A stretch of 28,003 nt of DNA from assembly GCA_963923455.1 (NCBI GenBank), contig CAWULT010000059.1, positions 1-28,003 on the forward strand, read 5' to 3'. Below the pieces are notes generated by a model, which was given only the letters and a program-made list of their open reading frames with translations, had not been told where the DNA came from and did not search any database. Made by a program: the position numbers and the translations under genes. Shown piece by piece: positions 15,796 through 23,129 of the stretch (its first letter is position 1; every line of letters starts with the position of its first letter). Origin of the DNA: CAWULT01 sp963923455. Its GTDB lineage: Bacteria > Acidobacteriota > Vicinamibacteria > Vicinamibacterales > UBA2999.

Positions 15796-16911
15796 TCACA
15801 TCTCGCGGGGGACGACGGGCAGCGTCACCGACAGGGCGGTGCCGGACTCGATCGACGCCGCCGACGCCTGTCCGCCGTGCAGCTGGGCGACGCGCTGCGC
15901 CGCCCGGACCATCACGAAGTTGCTCGAGGCGGCCGACGCCATCGGCCACGCCGCCTCGAACGTCCGCGCGATCCACGCCTCCGGCACCGTGATCGCATCC
16001 TGCGAGGCGGTGAAGACCACGCGGCCGTCCGACTTGGCCGAGGCGACCAGGCGGGCGGCGCCGTCGCGTTCGCCGACGAGCCCCAGCGTCACCATCAGCA
16101 GGCCGGCCACCGCGCTCGCGAGCAGTTCCTCGTCGCCGCGGACCGCGGCGTCGCGTGAGCCCTCGAGCGTGACCCGGACGTCGGCGCCCCGCAGCCGGCG
16201 CTCGGCGCCCGTGAGCTGCATCGCCCGGTCGAGAATCGACTTCACCGGCACCTTGGCGCGGTTGACGGGCACTTCGTCGCGCAGCACACGGCTCGCCAGC
16301 AGGATCTGGAGCGCCCGGGAGGCCTCGGCCTTGACGAGGTCGGCGGCCACGACGTTGGTCAGCGACGACCCGCCCGACAGCAGGTTGGCCGACGAGGCGA
16401 GCGCCGAGAGCGACCGGGCGAGCTCGTCGAGCGCGCTGTCGTGCGGCGGCACCACGGCGGCGGCGGGCGCCGGCGCCGGCGCGACCGCCGCCGGTTCCTG
16501 GGATGGGACGTTCGTCGCTTCGGCCATGAGCCCCGCCTGTTCCTCGTCCACGCGTTGCACGATGCACGGCACGTCGTGCAGTCCCGCGGCGACCGCCGCC
16601 GCCAGTCGCTTCCGTCCGGCAATCAGCCGATAGCGGCCGCCGCGCATCTGCACGAGCAGTGGCTGCAGCACGCCGTGGCGCTTGATTGAGTCGACGAAGG
16701 TGAGCGACGGCCGCGCCACGTCGCCCCGCACTTCGATCGTGCCGGCCTCCACGAGACGCACGGTCGGTATGACCGGCGCCGCGTCGAGCTGCTCGACGTA
16801 GTGCGCGTCGGCGCGCATGCGGTACGACTGCGGCAGGCCCTCGCGCGCGGGCGCCGGGGGCGCGTCCGCGTTCGGACGATGGTCTTCCATACCGGATTCG
16901 ATGTCTGACAT
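15796..16911 (-). CDS. ParB N-terminal domain fused to a degenerate histidine-kinase-like core
   Basis: A 371-residue protein. Residues about 45-135 are a ParB/Srx-type N-terminal domain: SIKRHGVLQPLLVQ then GGRYRLIAGRKRLAAAVAAGL, the place of the GERR nucleotide-binding box. An Ala/Pro linker (137-157) follows. Residues 158-220 resemble a kinase dimerisation helix pair, with DELARSLSALASSANLL where kinases have HELRTPL, so the phospho-accepting His looks replaced by Asp162. Residues 225-368 look like a kinase ATPase domain ending HGGQASAASIESGTALSVTLP, but the N-box asparagines and the DxG of the G1 box are not seen. It may therefore bind no ATP. No ParA, HTH or ParB C-terminal domain is present. 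Function unknown. An alternative start is the ATG at 16890. Confidence 0.75.
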   Translation of the reverse strand: MSDIESGMEDHRPNADAPPAPAREGLPQSYRMRADAHYVEQLDAAPVIPTVRLVEAGTIEVRGDVARPSLTFVDSIKRHGVLQPLLVQMRGGRYRLIAGRKRLAAAVAAGLHDVPCIVQRVDEEQAGLMAEATNVPSQEPAAVAPAPAPAAAVVPPHDSALDELARSLSALASSANLLSGGSSLTNVVAADLVKAEASRALQILLASRVLRDEVPVNRAKVPVKSILDRAMQLTGAERRLRGADVRVTLEGSRDAAVRGDEELLASAVAGLLMVTLGLVGERDGAARLVASAKSDGRVVFTASQDAITVPEAWIARTFEAAWPMASAASSNFVMVRAAQRVAQLHGGQASAASIESGTALSVTLPVVPREM

Positions 16912-17104
16912 GACGGGGACCGGACGACCGTGCGGGGAAAGGATTAGGAAACCCGATTAGCCGACGGCCCCATTTTGACCGATCTCCAGCGGAATGTGAT
17001 CGGTGGTCTGACGAAATAACGCGGCAACAGCGCTAGGTCGCGCCCTAGGGGACTCTTCTCTTCCCCCGGGGCGCCTTGTCACTGCGCGTCGCGTCCAAGG
17101 CCGT

Positions 17105-17126
17105 GGCACGGACCTGATACCGTGCC
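17105..17126 (-). terminator. Hairpin after the PQQ dehydrogenase gene
   Basis: GGCACGG and CCGTGCC (17105-17111, 17120-17126) make a perfect 7-base stem with an 8-base loop, starting 10 bases past the stop of the minus-strand dehydrogenase. No U-tract follows, so it may be an mRNA-stabilising or weak termination hairpin. The rest of the 225-base gap to 16911 shows no gene; CCCTAGGG at 17043-17050 is a short palindrome of unknown meaning. Confidence 0.45.
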
Positions 17127-17136
17127 GCGAGCACGG

Positions 17137-19008
17137 TCACTTGCCGTCGACGGAGAAGGCCAGCAGGACGTTGCCGGGCGTACCACCGGCGGTGGGGTAG
17201 CCCGAGTTCACGTAGACGACGCCGTTGGCGACGACCGGTCCCGGCCCGTCGAGCGAGCCGCCGCGGCCGAGCACTCCGTTGACCGTCTCGTAGACGTCGA
17301 TCGTGTCCACGTCCCACACGACCTTGCCGTCGGCCGCCGAGTAGGCGCGGATGTGTCCGTCGACCGATCCCGAAAAGGCGACGCCCGGAATGGCGCTGAC
17401 GGCGGCCGACTGGGCGGGGCTGCAGCGTGGTCGCGAACCGCAGTTGCCCGGCGGCGCGTACCACACACGCTGGCCGTCGGCCAGGCGCAGCGCGAACATG
17501 CCGCCGCCCTGCTTCGGGTCGGCGTCGGTGCTGTTGCTGTAGGTCAGCATCACGCGCCCGATGTCCGAGTTGGCGACGTACACGTTGGTGCCGTCGGTGG
17601 CCGAGCCCCACTGCACGCCGCCCATCGTGCCGCCGCGCCCGACGCGCGCCTGCCACACCACTTCGCCACTGCGATCCGGATCGAGCGCGTGGACGACGCC
17701 CGACTTCTGCCCCGCGACGAGCAAACGCCGGCCGTCGGGACGTGCCGTCAGGATGGCGGAGGCGCTGAAGTCGTAGTCGGGCCCGTTCGAGATCGCGCAG
17801 TTGGTGCGATCGGGCAGGCGGCATGCGGCGGTATAGGCGTCGTCGACGGTCATCTGCTTCGTCCACAGGACGCGGCCGGTCTTGAGGTCCATGGCGACGA
17901 ACGCATCGCTCATCGGGGACCCGGGGTCGCTGTAGTTGTTGCCCGTCGTGACGTAGAGTGCGCCACGGACGGTGTCGATCGTCGGCGTCGACCAGACGGG
18001 GACGCCCGACGGCCCCCAGTTCTGCGTGCCGACGGCGTTCCTCGTGGTCGGCCTCGGGACGTCCACGGTGTACGTCTTCCAGATCTGCTGGCCGGTGGCG
18101 CCGTCGAGGGCGACGACGCTGCCGCGGAACTTGCAGCACTCGTACGTGGGCACCGAGGCCGAGCCCTCCTCGCCCGAGGCCACGGGCACGTACAGCACCC
18201 CATCGTGGAAGGTGGGCGACCCGGTGACGCGTGCCACCGGGAAGTCGTCGACCTTCGTCTTCCAGATCAGGGCCCCGGTCGACGCGTCCACCGCGTAGGC
18301 AGTGGCGCTGCCGTCGCCGAAGAAGGCCGCGTAGCGCGGTCCCGCGGCCGTGCGGACCTGCCCGATGCTGATCGCCGAGCGGACGCCAGTCGCCGCGTCG
18401 AAGTACCAGTGAATGCAGCCCGAGGCGGCGTCGAGCGAGTAGACCTTGCCGCCCCAGCTGCCGACGAACAGGCGACCGCCGCTGACCGTCGGCTGTGCGT
18501 AGGACTGCAGGTCGCCCGGGAATGCGAAGGCCCACTTCAGCTTCAGCTTCGGCACGTCGGCAGCCGACAGACCCGCCTGCGGCTGGAAGCGTGCATTCGA
18601 GGTGCCCTGGCCCCAGCCGTTCCAGGTGGCGCCGCCTGGCGTGAACGGCCGCGGCGCGCCGGTGCACATGGCGCGTGGCGAGGGGGCCGCGTTGAAGCCG
18701 GAGGCGAACGACTTGTCCGTCAGGAACTCGGCGATGGCCCGCCGCTCCGCCGCCGTACGGTTGTTGGCCATCGTGACCATGCTGCCGCTCTCCATCGCGG
18801 CGAGCACGCGGTCCGGGTTCATGTTGCGGAAGGCGTCGCGGGCCGGGGCACGGTTCAATCCACCATCGTGGCATTGCGCGCAGCTGCGCTTGTACAACTC
18901 CGCGCCGTCGGGCGCCCCCTGCGCACTGGCCGCGCCGGCCGAGACGAGCACCAGCGCGAGGCCGACGCCCGCGCGCACGATCGAGAGGAAGCGCTGACCA
19001 CACCGCAT
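17137..19008 (-). CDS. Cytochrome c-PQQ quinohaemoprotein dehydrogenase (polyvinyl alcohol dehydrogenase-like)
   Basis: A 623-residue periplasmic enzyme. A signal peptide ends at ASAQ (about residue 30). A small cytochrome c domain follows, with CAQCH (Cys43, Cys46, His47) and Met-rich candidates for the sixth ligand. From about residue 130 there is a PQQ-type beta-propeller with blade motifs such as GGKVYSLDAASG, GSVVALDGATGQQIW, DAFVAMDLKTGRVLW and GHIRAYSAADGKVVW. Neighbouring cysteines Cys291-Cys292 (ECCKF) recall the vicinal disulphide of PQQ alcohol dehydrogenases. An N-terminal haem plus propeller is the order in polyvinyl alcohol dehydrogenase; many alcohol dehydrogenases have the haem at the C-terminus. 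Substrate is inferred only as an alcohol or polyol. A perfect AGGAGG precedes the ATG. It stands alone on its strand. Confidence 0.9.
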   Translation of the reverse strand: MRCGQRFLSIVRAGVGLALVLVSAGAASAQGAPDGAELYKRSCAQCHDGGLNRAPARDAFRNMNPDRVLAAMESGSMVTMANNRTAAERRAIAEFLTDKSFASGFNAAPSPRAMCTGAPRPFTPGGATWNGWGQGTSNARFQPQAGLSAADVPKLKLKWAFAFPGDLQSYAQPTVSGGRLFVGSWGGKVYSLDAASGCIHWYFDAATGVRSAISIGQVRTAAGPRYAAFFGDGSATAYAVDASTGALIWKTKVDDFPVARVTGSPTFHDGVLYVPVASGEEGSASVPTYECCKFRGSVVALDGATGQQIWKTYTVDVPRPTTRNAVGTQNWGPSGVPVWSTPTIDTVRGALYVTTGNNYSDPGSPMSDAFVAMDLKTGRVLWTKQMTVDDAYTAACRLPDRTNCAISNGPDYDFSASAILTARPDGRRLLVAGQKSGVVHALDPDRSGEVVWQARVGRGGTMGGVQWGSATDGTNVYVANSDIGRVMLTYSNSTDADPKQGGGMFALRLADGQRVWYAPPGNCGSRPRCSPAQSAAVSAIPGVAFSGSVDGHIRAYSAADGKVVWDVDTIDVYETVNGVLGRGGSLDGPGPVVANGVVYVNSGYPTAGGTPGNVLLAFSVDGK

Positions 19009-19058
19009 CGTCCGTCCTCCTGGACTCCGGGCCGGTTCGTTCGCCGCCCGGGGGCCTG

Positions 19059-19064
19059 ATTATA
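19059..19064 (-). promoter_or_regulatory. Consensus -10 box of the PQQ dehydrogenase gene
   Basis: A perfect TATAAT on the minus strand, in an otherwise GC-rich region, 50 bases upstream of the ATG at 19008. No recognisable -35 is found at 16-18 bases spacing, so an activator may be needed. The 11-base direct repeats at 19171-19192 lie about 120 bases upstream of the expected start. Confidence 0.55.
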
Positions 19065-19170
19065 TAGATGCGGCCTCGAGTGGCACGCGCCCGGTTCGCC
19101 GCCGGCACGGCCCCCCGTGGAGCGCGCCTGGCGTGTCGTCGTCGGTCCGACAGCGGCGTGGCGTGCGCGA

Positions 19171-19192
19171 GAACGTAAAAAGAACGTAAAAG
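19171..19192. promoter_or_regulatory. Two 11-base direct repeats, PhoB/OmpR-style operator candidate
   Basis: GAACGTA-AAAA-GAACGTA-AAAG: two identical 7-base half-sites, each followed by an A-rich 4-base spacer. This 7+4 geometry is that of binding sites for OmpR/PhoB-family response regulators, although the bases differ from the E. coli Pho box. It lies between the divergent PQQ dehydrogenase and VTC-domain genes, about 60-80 bases upstream of the expected VTC transcription start. Confidence 0.5.
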
Positions 19193-19208
19193 ACGCCGCC
19201 GGCGGCGT
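19193..19208. repeat. Perfect 16-base palindrome
   Basis: ACGCCGCCGGCGGCGT is a perfect palindrome directly abutting the direct repeats at 19171-19192. Read on the minus strand it is followed by CTTTT and further T-runs, giving the look of an intrinsic terminator, yet no gene on that strand ends here. It may stop antisense or read-through transcripts, or be part of the operator. Confidence 0.45.
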
Positions 19209-19217
19209 GAGCGCGCG

Positions 19218-19245
19218 TTCGAACGGGTCCCGACTCGCGTAAGGT
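19218..19245 (+). promoter_or_regulatory. Candidate promoter of the VTC-domain gene
   Basis: TTCGAA (19218-19223) and TAAGGT (19240-19245) are 16 bases apart. The -10 box ends 12 bases before the ATG at 19258, with a GGAAGAG stretch between them that could serve as ribosome-binding site if the leader includes it. Confidence 0.4.
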
Positions 19246-19257
19246 CGGAAGAGCGCG

Positions 19258-19992
19258 ATGGACGCACGTGAGACCCGGATTCGGGCGATCGAGCTGAAGT
19301 TCCTCGTCGACGACGCGGTCGGGGCCCGTCTGCGCGACTGGGCGCGGCAGGCCCTCGAGCCGGACCCGCACGGGCACGGCGTGCACGGTGATGAGTACGC
19401 CACCACGAGCCTGTACTTCGACACGCCCGATCGCGCCGTCTTCCACCGGCGCCGCTCTCACGGGCGGGTCAAGTTCCGGGTGCGGCGCTACGGCGAGGGC
19501 GACGCCGTCTTCCTCGAGCGCAAGCTGCGCACCGAGTCCGTCCTGACGAAGCGCCGCACGCGCGTGTCGACCGCCGACCTGGCCCGCCTGTGCGGGCCGG
19601 GCCGCGGCGCGTGGGCCGGGTCGTGGTTCGAGGACCGCGTGGCCGCGCGCGCGCTCGGCCCCGTCTGTCAGGTGTCCTATCACCGGACCGCCCGCTATCT
19701 GATCACGCCGGGCGGTGACGTGGCGCGGGTGACGCTCGACGCGGACGTGCGGGCCCTGCCGGTTGCCGACCTCGGCTTCGCGGCGCGCCCGGGGGTACCG
19801 GTGCTGCCCGGGCAGATGGTGCTCGAGGTCAAGATGCGCACGCACCTGCCGGCGGCACTGAAGCGGCTCGTCGAGGCATTCGGTCTGGTGCCGCGGCAGC
19901 TCTCGAAGTATCGTCTCGGTCTCGCGGCCGCCGGGGCCGGTGATGTGGTGGGGCGATCGGACGCGCTGGTGGAGGCCGGGCTGCATGGGTGA
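19258..19992 (+). CDS. VTC-domain (polyphosphate polymerase-type) protein
   Basis: A 244-residue protein matching the VTC fold of the triphosphate tunnel metalloenzyme group, whose yeast member Vtc4 makes polyphosphate from ATP. Visible marks are RAIELKFLVDD near the start (acidic/basic tunnel residues), TTSLYFDTPD, KFRVRRYG followed by FLERKLR, the strand ARVTLDADVR, MVLEVKM and, near the end, LSKYRLGL. These alternating Glu/Lys/Arg strands form the tunnel that holds triphosphate and metal. No membrane segment is present; the next gene, overlapping by eight bases, encodes a membrane protein (DUF4956), a common bacterial pairing. Catalysis in bacterial VTC proteins is mostly unproved, so polyphosphate synthesis is inferred. 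The ATG follows a promoter-like pair. Confidence 0.88.
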   Translation: MDARETRIRAIELKFLVDDAVGARLRDWARQALEPDPHGHGVHGDEYATTSLYFDTPDRAVFHRRRSHGRVKFRVRRYGEGDAVFLERKLRTESVLTKRRTRVSTADLARLCGPGRGAWAGSWFEDRVAARALGPVCQVSYHRTARYLITPGGDVARVTLDADVRALPVADLGFAARPGVPVLPGQMVLEVKMRTHLPAALKRLVEAFGLVPRQLSKYRLGLAAAGAGDVVGRSDALVEAGLHG

Positions 19993-20650
19993 GTTCCTCG
20001 GGCTGCGGTACGGCAGCCTCGACGTGGTGGGCGCGGTGCTGCTGCGCCTGGTCGCGGCCCTGGGCCTCGGCCTGCTCGTGGCGGTGATTTACCGGCGATC
20101 GCGGTCGGAGCCGGCCTCGTCGTTCACGACGACCCTCGTGCTGATGGCGGTGCTCATCGCGATGGTCACGCAGGTCATCGGCGACAACGTGGCGCGGGCC
20201 TTCAGCCTCGTCGGCGCACTGTCGATCGTCCGCTTCCGCACCGTGGTGCGCGACACGCAGGACACGGCCTACGTCATCTTCGCGGTGGCGGTCGGCATGG
20301 CCGCCGGCGCCAGCACGATCTGGTTCGCGCTGATGGGCGTCGGCGTCGTCGCCGCTGCGGCGTTCGCCATGCGCGAGCCGGCGTCAGTAGAGCACCTGCC
20401 GTACCGGCTCGAGGTGCGCGTGGGCCTCGGACAGGACGTCAACATCCTGCTCGGCCCGACGCTCGAGGCGTTCGCGCGGACGCGCCGGATCATCGAAGTG
20501 GCCACGGCCCGGCAAGGTGCCGCGACGGAGGTCGCCTACCTGGTGGCGCTGAAGCAGGACGACCAGGCCCACGCGCTCGTGGCCGCCCTGAACCGGATCG
20601 ACGGCGTCCAGCACGTGACGCTGAGTCACGCCGGCGTCGATCAGGGCTGA
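19985..20650 (+). CDS. DUF4956 membrane protein
   Basis: A 221-residue protein starting at MGEFLGLR, eight bases inside the VTC gene. About four membrane helices lie in the first 130 residues (for example VVGAVLLRLVAALGLGLLVA, TTTLVLMAVLIAMVTQVIG, AYVIFAVAVGMAAGAS). Between them is the family signature DNVARAFSLVGALSIVRFR-x-R-DTQDTAYVIF. A cytoplasmic C-terminal domain (about 140-221) follows, with a ferredoxin-like pattern ending VQHVTLSH. In many bacteria DUF4956 genes sit beside VTC and CotH-type genes; here no CotH gene is present. A membrane partner or channel role for the VTC protein is a guess from this pairing. The next gene, hmgA, has its own promoter. Confidence 0.85.
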   Translation: MGEFLGLRYGSLDVVGAVLLRLVAALGLGLLVAVIYRRSRSEPASSFTTTLVLMAVLIAMVTQVIGDNVARAFSLVGALSIVRFRTVVRDTQDTAYVIFAVAVGMAAGASTIWFALMGVGVVAAAAFAMREPASVEHLPYRLEVRVGLGQDVNILLGPTLEAFARTRRIIEVATARQGAATEVAYLVALKQDDQAHALVAALNRIDGVQHVTLSHAGVDQG

Positions 20651-20660
20651 CGCGAACCGA

Positions 20661-20689
20661 TTGACGGCCTCCGGCGCGGGCGATAGCCT
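20661..20689 (+). promoter_or_regulatory. Promoter of hmgA
   Basis: TTGACG (20661-20666, five of six to consensus) and TAGCCT (20684-20689) are spaced by exactly 17 bases. This is the best sigma-70 type promoter in the window. The -10 box ends nine bases before the ATG, so the hmgA mRNA should start about at its own start codon; no Shine-Dalgarno is visible. Confidence 0.65.
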
Positions 20690-20698
20690 ACTTGCGCC

Positions 20699-21997
20699 AT
20701 GGCATCCACCCACCGTCTGTATCAGGCCGGGTTCGGAAACGAGTTCGCCACCGAGGCCGTCCCGGGAGCGCTCCCGCGCGACCAGAACGCGCCCCAACGG
20801 GCGCCGCTCGGTCTCTACATCGAGGAGCTGAACGGCACGGCATTCACGGCGCCGCGCGGCACGAGCCGGTCGGCCTGGACGTACCGGATCCGGCCCTCGG
20901 CGGCGCACAAGCCATTTCGCCCGATCGACCGGCGGCTGCTGCGCAGCGGTCCGTTCACCGAGGTCCCGCCCACGCCCAACCAGCTGCGCTGGCGCCCGAT
21001 GCCCCTTCCGAGCGAGCCGACCGACTTCGTCGACGGCATCGCGACCCTGGGCGGCAACGGCGACCCGACGCTGCAGGACGGCGCGGCCATTCACGTCTAC
21101 GCGGCCAACGCGTCGATGCGGGACCGGTTCTTCTACAACGCCGACGGCGAGCTCGTTCTGGTGCCGCAGCTCGGCTCCCTGACGGTGCACACCGAGCTGG
21201 GCATCCTCGACGTGGCGCCCGGGGAGATCTGCCTGATCCCGCGCGGCATCAAGTTCCGCGTGGAACTGCCCGATGGGCCGTCGCGCGGGTACCTGTGCGA
21301 GAACTACGGCCAGTTCCTGCGCCTGCCCGACCTCGGGCCGATCGGCACCTCGGGCCTGGCCAACGCGCGCGATTTCCAGGCGCCGGTCGCCGCGTTCGAC
21401 GACCGCGAGGGCGACTTCCGCGTCGTCGCCAAGTACGGCGGGGGCTTGTGGGAAGCCGAGTTCGATCACTCCCCGCTCGACGTCGTCGCGTGGCGCGGCA
21501 ACTACGTGCCGTTCAAGTACGACCTGAACCGGTTCCAGTGCATCAATACGGTCACGTTCGACCACCCCGACCCGTCGATCTACTGTGTGCTGGCGTCGCC
21601 GACGGCCGTGCCCGGGACGTCGAACCTCGAGTTCGGGTGCTTCCCGCCGCGATGGTCGGTGGCCGATCACACCTTCCGGCCGCCGCCGTTCCACCGCAAC
21701 GTCGCGAGCGAGTTCCTCGGGCTGATCTCGGGCCAGTACATCGGCAAGGCCGACACGTTCGTGCCCGGAAGCGCGAGCCTGCACAACTGCATGTCGGGCC
21801 ACGGGCCCGACACCGAGTCGTTCGAGCGGGGCAGCACGGCCGAGCTCAAGCCGCAGTACATCGACAACACGATGGTGTTCCTGTTCGAGACGCGGCTGCC
21901 GATCCTGCCCACCCGGTTCGCGCTCGAGACGGAACTGCTCGAGCGCGACTACTACATGCACTGGCTGGGGTTGAAGAAGCACTTCGTCCCGGCCTAG
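20699..21997 (+). CDS. hmgA: Homogentisate 1,2-dioxygenase
   Basis: A 432-residue Fe(II) enzyme that opens the ring of homogentisate to maleylacetoacetate in tyrosine/phenylalanine breakdown. The start MASTHRLYQAGFGNEFATEA is typical. The iron ligands are visible as His332 and Glu338 (FHRNVASEFLG) and His368 (SGHGPD), with His289 (FDHPDPSIY) matching the catalytic His of the human enzyme at a constant offset of three residues. WHGNY of many homologues is WRGNY here. Length is as usual for bacteria. It is preceded by a clear promoter and followed after about 20-30 bases by a secreted protein gene. The maleylacetoacetate isomerase and fumarylacetoacetase expected for the pathway are absent from the window. 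Confidence 0.97.
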   Translation: MASTHRLYQAGFGNEFATEAVPGALPRDQNAPQRAPLGLYIEELNGTAFTAPRGTSRSAWTYRIRPSAAHKPFRPIDRRLLRSGPFTEVPPTPNQLRWRPMPLPSEPTDFVDGIATLGGNGDPTLQDGAAIHVYAANASMRDRFFYNADGELVLVPQLGSLTVHTELGILDVAPGEICLIPRGIKFRVELPDGPSRGYLCENYGQFLRLPDLGPIGTSGLANARDFQAPVAAFDDREGDFRVVAKYGGGLWEAEFDHSPLDVVAWRGNYVPFKYDLNRFQCINTVTFDHPDPSIYCVLASPTAVPGTSNLEFGCFPPRWSVADHTFRPPPFHRNVASEFLGLISGQYIGKADTFVPGSASLHNCMSGHGPDTESFERGSTAELKPQYIDNTMVFLFETRLPILPTRFALETELLERDYYMHWLGLKKHFVPA

Positions 21998-22027
21998 CGG
22001 CGCCGGGGCGGCGGAGGCATGGTCACC

Positions 22028-23041
22028 ATGTGGATGCGCGGACTCGTCGTCCTCGGGTTGTGCCTGCTGAACGCCGGGCCGGCCGCGGCGCAGGCCGCCA
22101 GGGCGTCCGGCCCGTGCGACCGGGAGTGTCTGCTCGGCATCGCCGACGGATACCTGAACGCGCTCGCGGCAAAGGACGCGTCGCGCGTCCCGGTGACGCC
22201 GGCGCTGAAGTACACCGAGAACGGGCAGCGCCTGCGCCTCGGTGACGGGCTCTGGAACTCGGTGACCGGGCGCGGCACCTACTACCTGCCCGTCGCGGAC
22301 GTGACGGCCGGGCAGGTCGTGACGATCGCCACGATGCGCGAGGCGGGTGCACCGATCATCCTGGCCACCCGCCTGAAGGTGGAGGGCCGCCGCGTCGCCG
22401 AGATCGAGGAGATCGTGGCGCGCAGCGAGCAGGGCGCCAGGAACGTCGAGGCCCTCGGCCAGCCGCGCGAGGCGTTCGACCGCCTGACCCCGCCGGCCGA
22501 CCGGGTGCCGCGCGCGGAGCTCGTGCGCGTGGCCAACATGTACTTCACCGGCATGCAGCTCAATGACGGCAAGGGCCAGTACCCCTTTGCCGACGACTGC
22601 CACCGCATCGAGAACGGGAACCACACGACCGACGCCCGCGGGCGCGAGGGGCAGCCGCGGCCCGACCCGAAGACGGCGACCAACTACTCCGCGATGTGGA
22701 CCTGCCGCGAGCAGTTCGAGTCGGGCCTGCTGCACTTCGTCAGCCGCAGCCGCGACCGCCGCTTCGTGGCCGTCGACGAGGCGCGCGGGGTGGTGGTGGC
22801 CTTCGTGTTCTTCGACCACGACGCCGGGAAGTCCCGGACGTTCCAGACGCCCGGCGGGCGCACCGTCACGGCCGGCCCCACGACGCCCTGGACCTGGCAC
22901 ATCGCCGAGGTGTTCAAGGTGGAGAAGGGCCTGCTGCACGAGATCGAGGCCGTGCTCGAGCGCGAGCCCTACGGCATGACGTCCGGCTGGAGCCGCTGGG
23001 AGGACGGCATGTCGGACCGGATTCAGTGGTCCGGAAAGTAG
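22028..23041 (+). CDS. Secreted protein of unknown function, DUF8021/NTF2-like
   Basis: A 337-residue exported protein. MWMRGLVVLGLCLLNAGPAAAQAA is a signal peptide with likely cleavage near AAAQ. I chose the ATG at 22028 because GGAGG lies ten bases upstream; the ATG at 22019 would leave only one base. Residues about 30-140 carry the pattern CDRECLLGIADGYLNALAAKD, KYTENGQRLRLGDGLW and LKVEGRRVAEIEEIVARSE, which I recognise as the NTF2-like first half of DUF8021-type proteins, known mainly from fungi. The second half repeats the theme: VANMYFTGMQLN, DDCHRIENG, DRRFVAVDEARGVVVAFVFFDH and a final IAEVFKVEKGLLHEIEAVLE. Family assignment is from memory of the pattern. It sits in tandem with hmgA, so a role with secreted or aromatic compounds is possible but unproved. 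Confidence 0.75.
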   Translation: MWMRGLVVLGLCLLNAGPAAAQAARASGPCDRECLLGIADGYLNALAAKDASRVPVTPALKYTENGQRLRLGDGLWNSVTGRGTYYLPVADVTAGQVVTIATMREAGAPIILATRLKVEGRRVAEIEEIVARSEQGARNVEALGQPREAFDRLTPPADRVPRAELVRVANMYFTGMQLNDGKGQYPFADDCHRIENGNHTTDARGREGQPRPDPKTATNYSAMWTCREQFESGLLHFVSRSRDRRFVAVDEARGVVVAFVFFDHDAGKSRTFQTPGGRTVTAGPTTPWTWHIAEVFKVEKGLLHEIEAVLEREPYGMTSGWSRWEDGMSDRIQWSGK

Positions 23042-23129
23042 GCAGGCGACAGCCGTCGAATTTGGTGCGCAGCCATTCCTGAACTGCGCTACTCTAGGCG
23101 CGGACCTAGTAGTCCACCCAGGGGGATCG

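Noticed and set aside
19193..19208. The palindrome read as the terminator of a minus-strand gene
   Set aside because: It has a T-rich tail on that strand, but the gene upstream (VTC) runs the other way, so there is no transcript to end.
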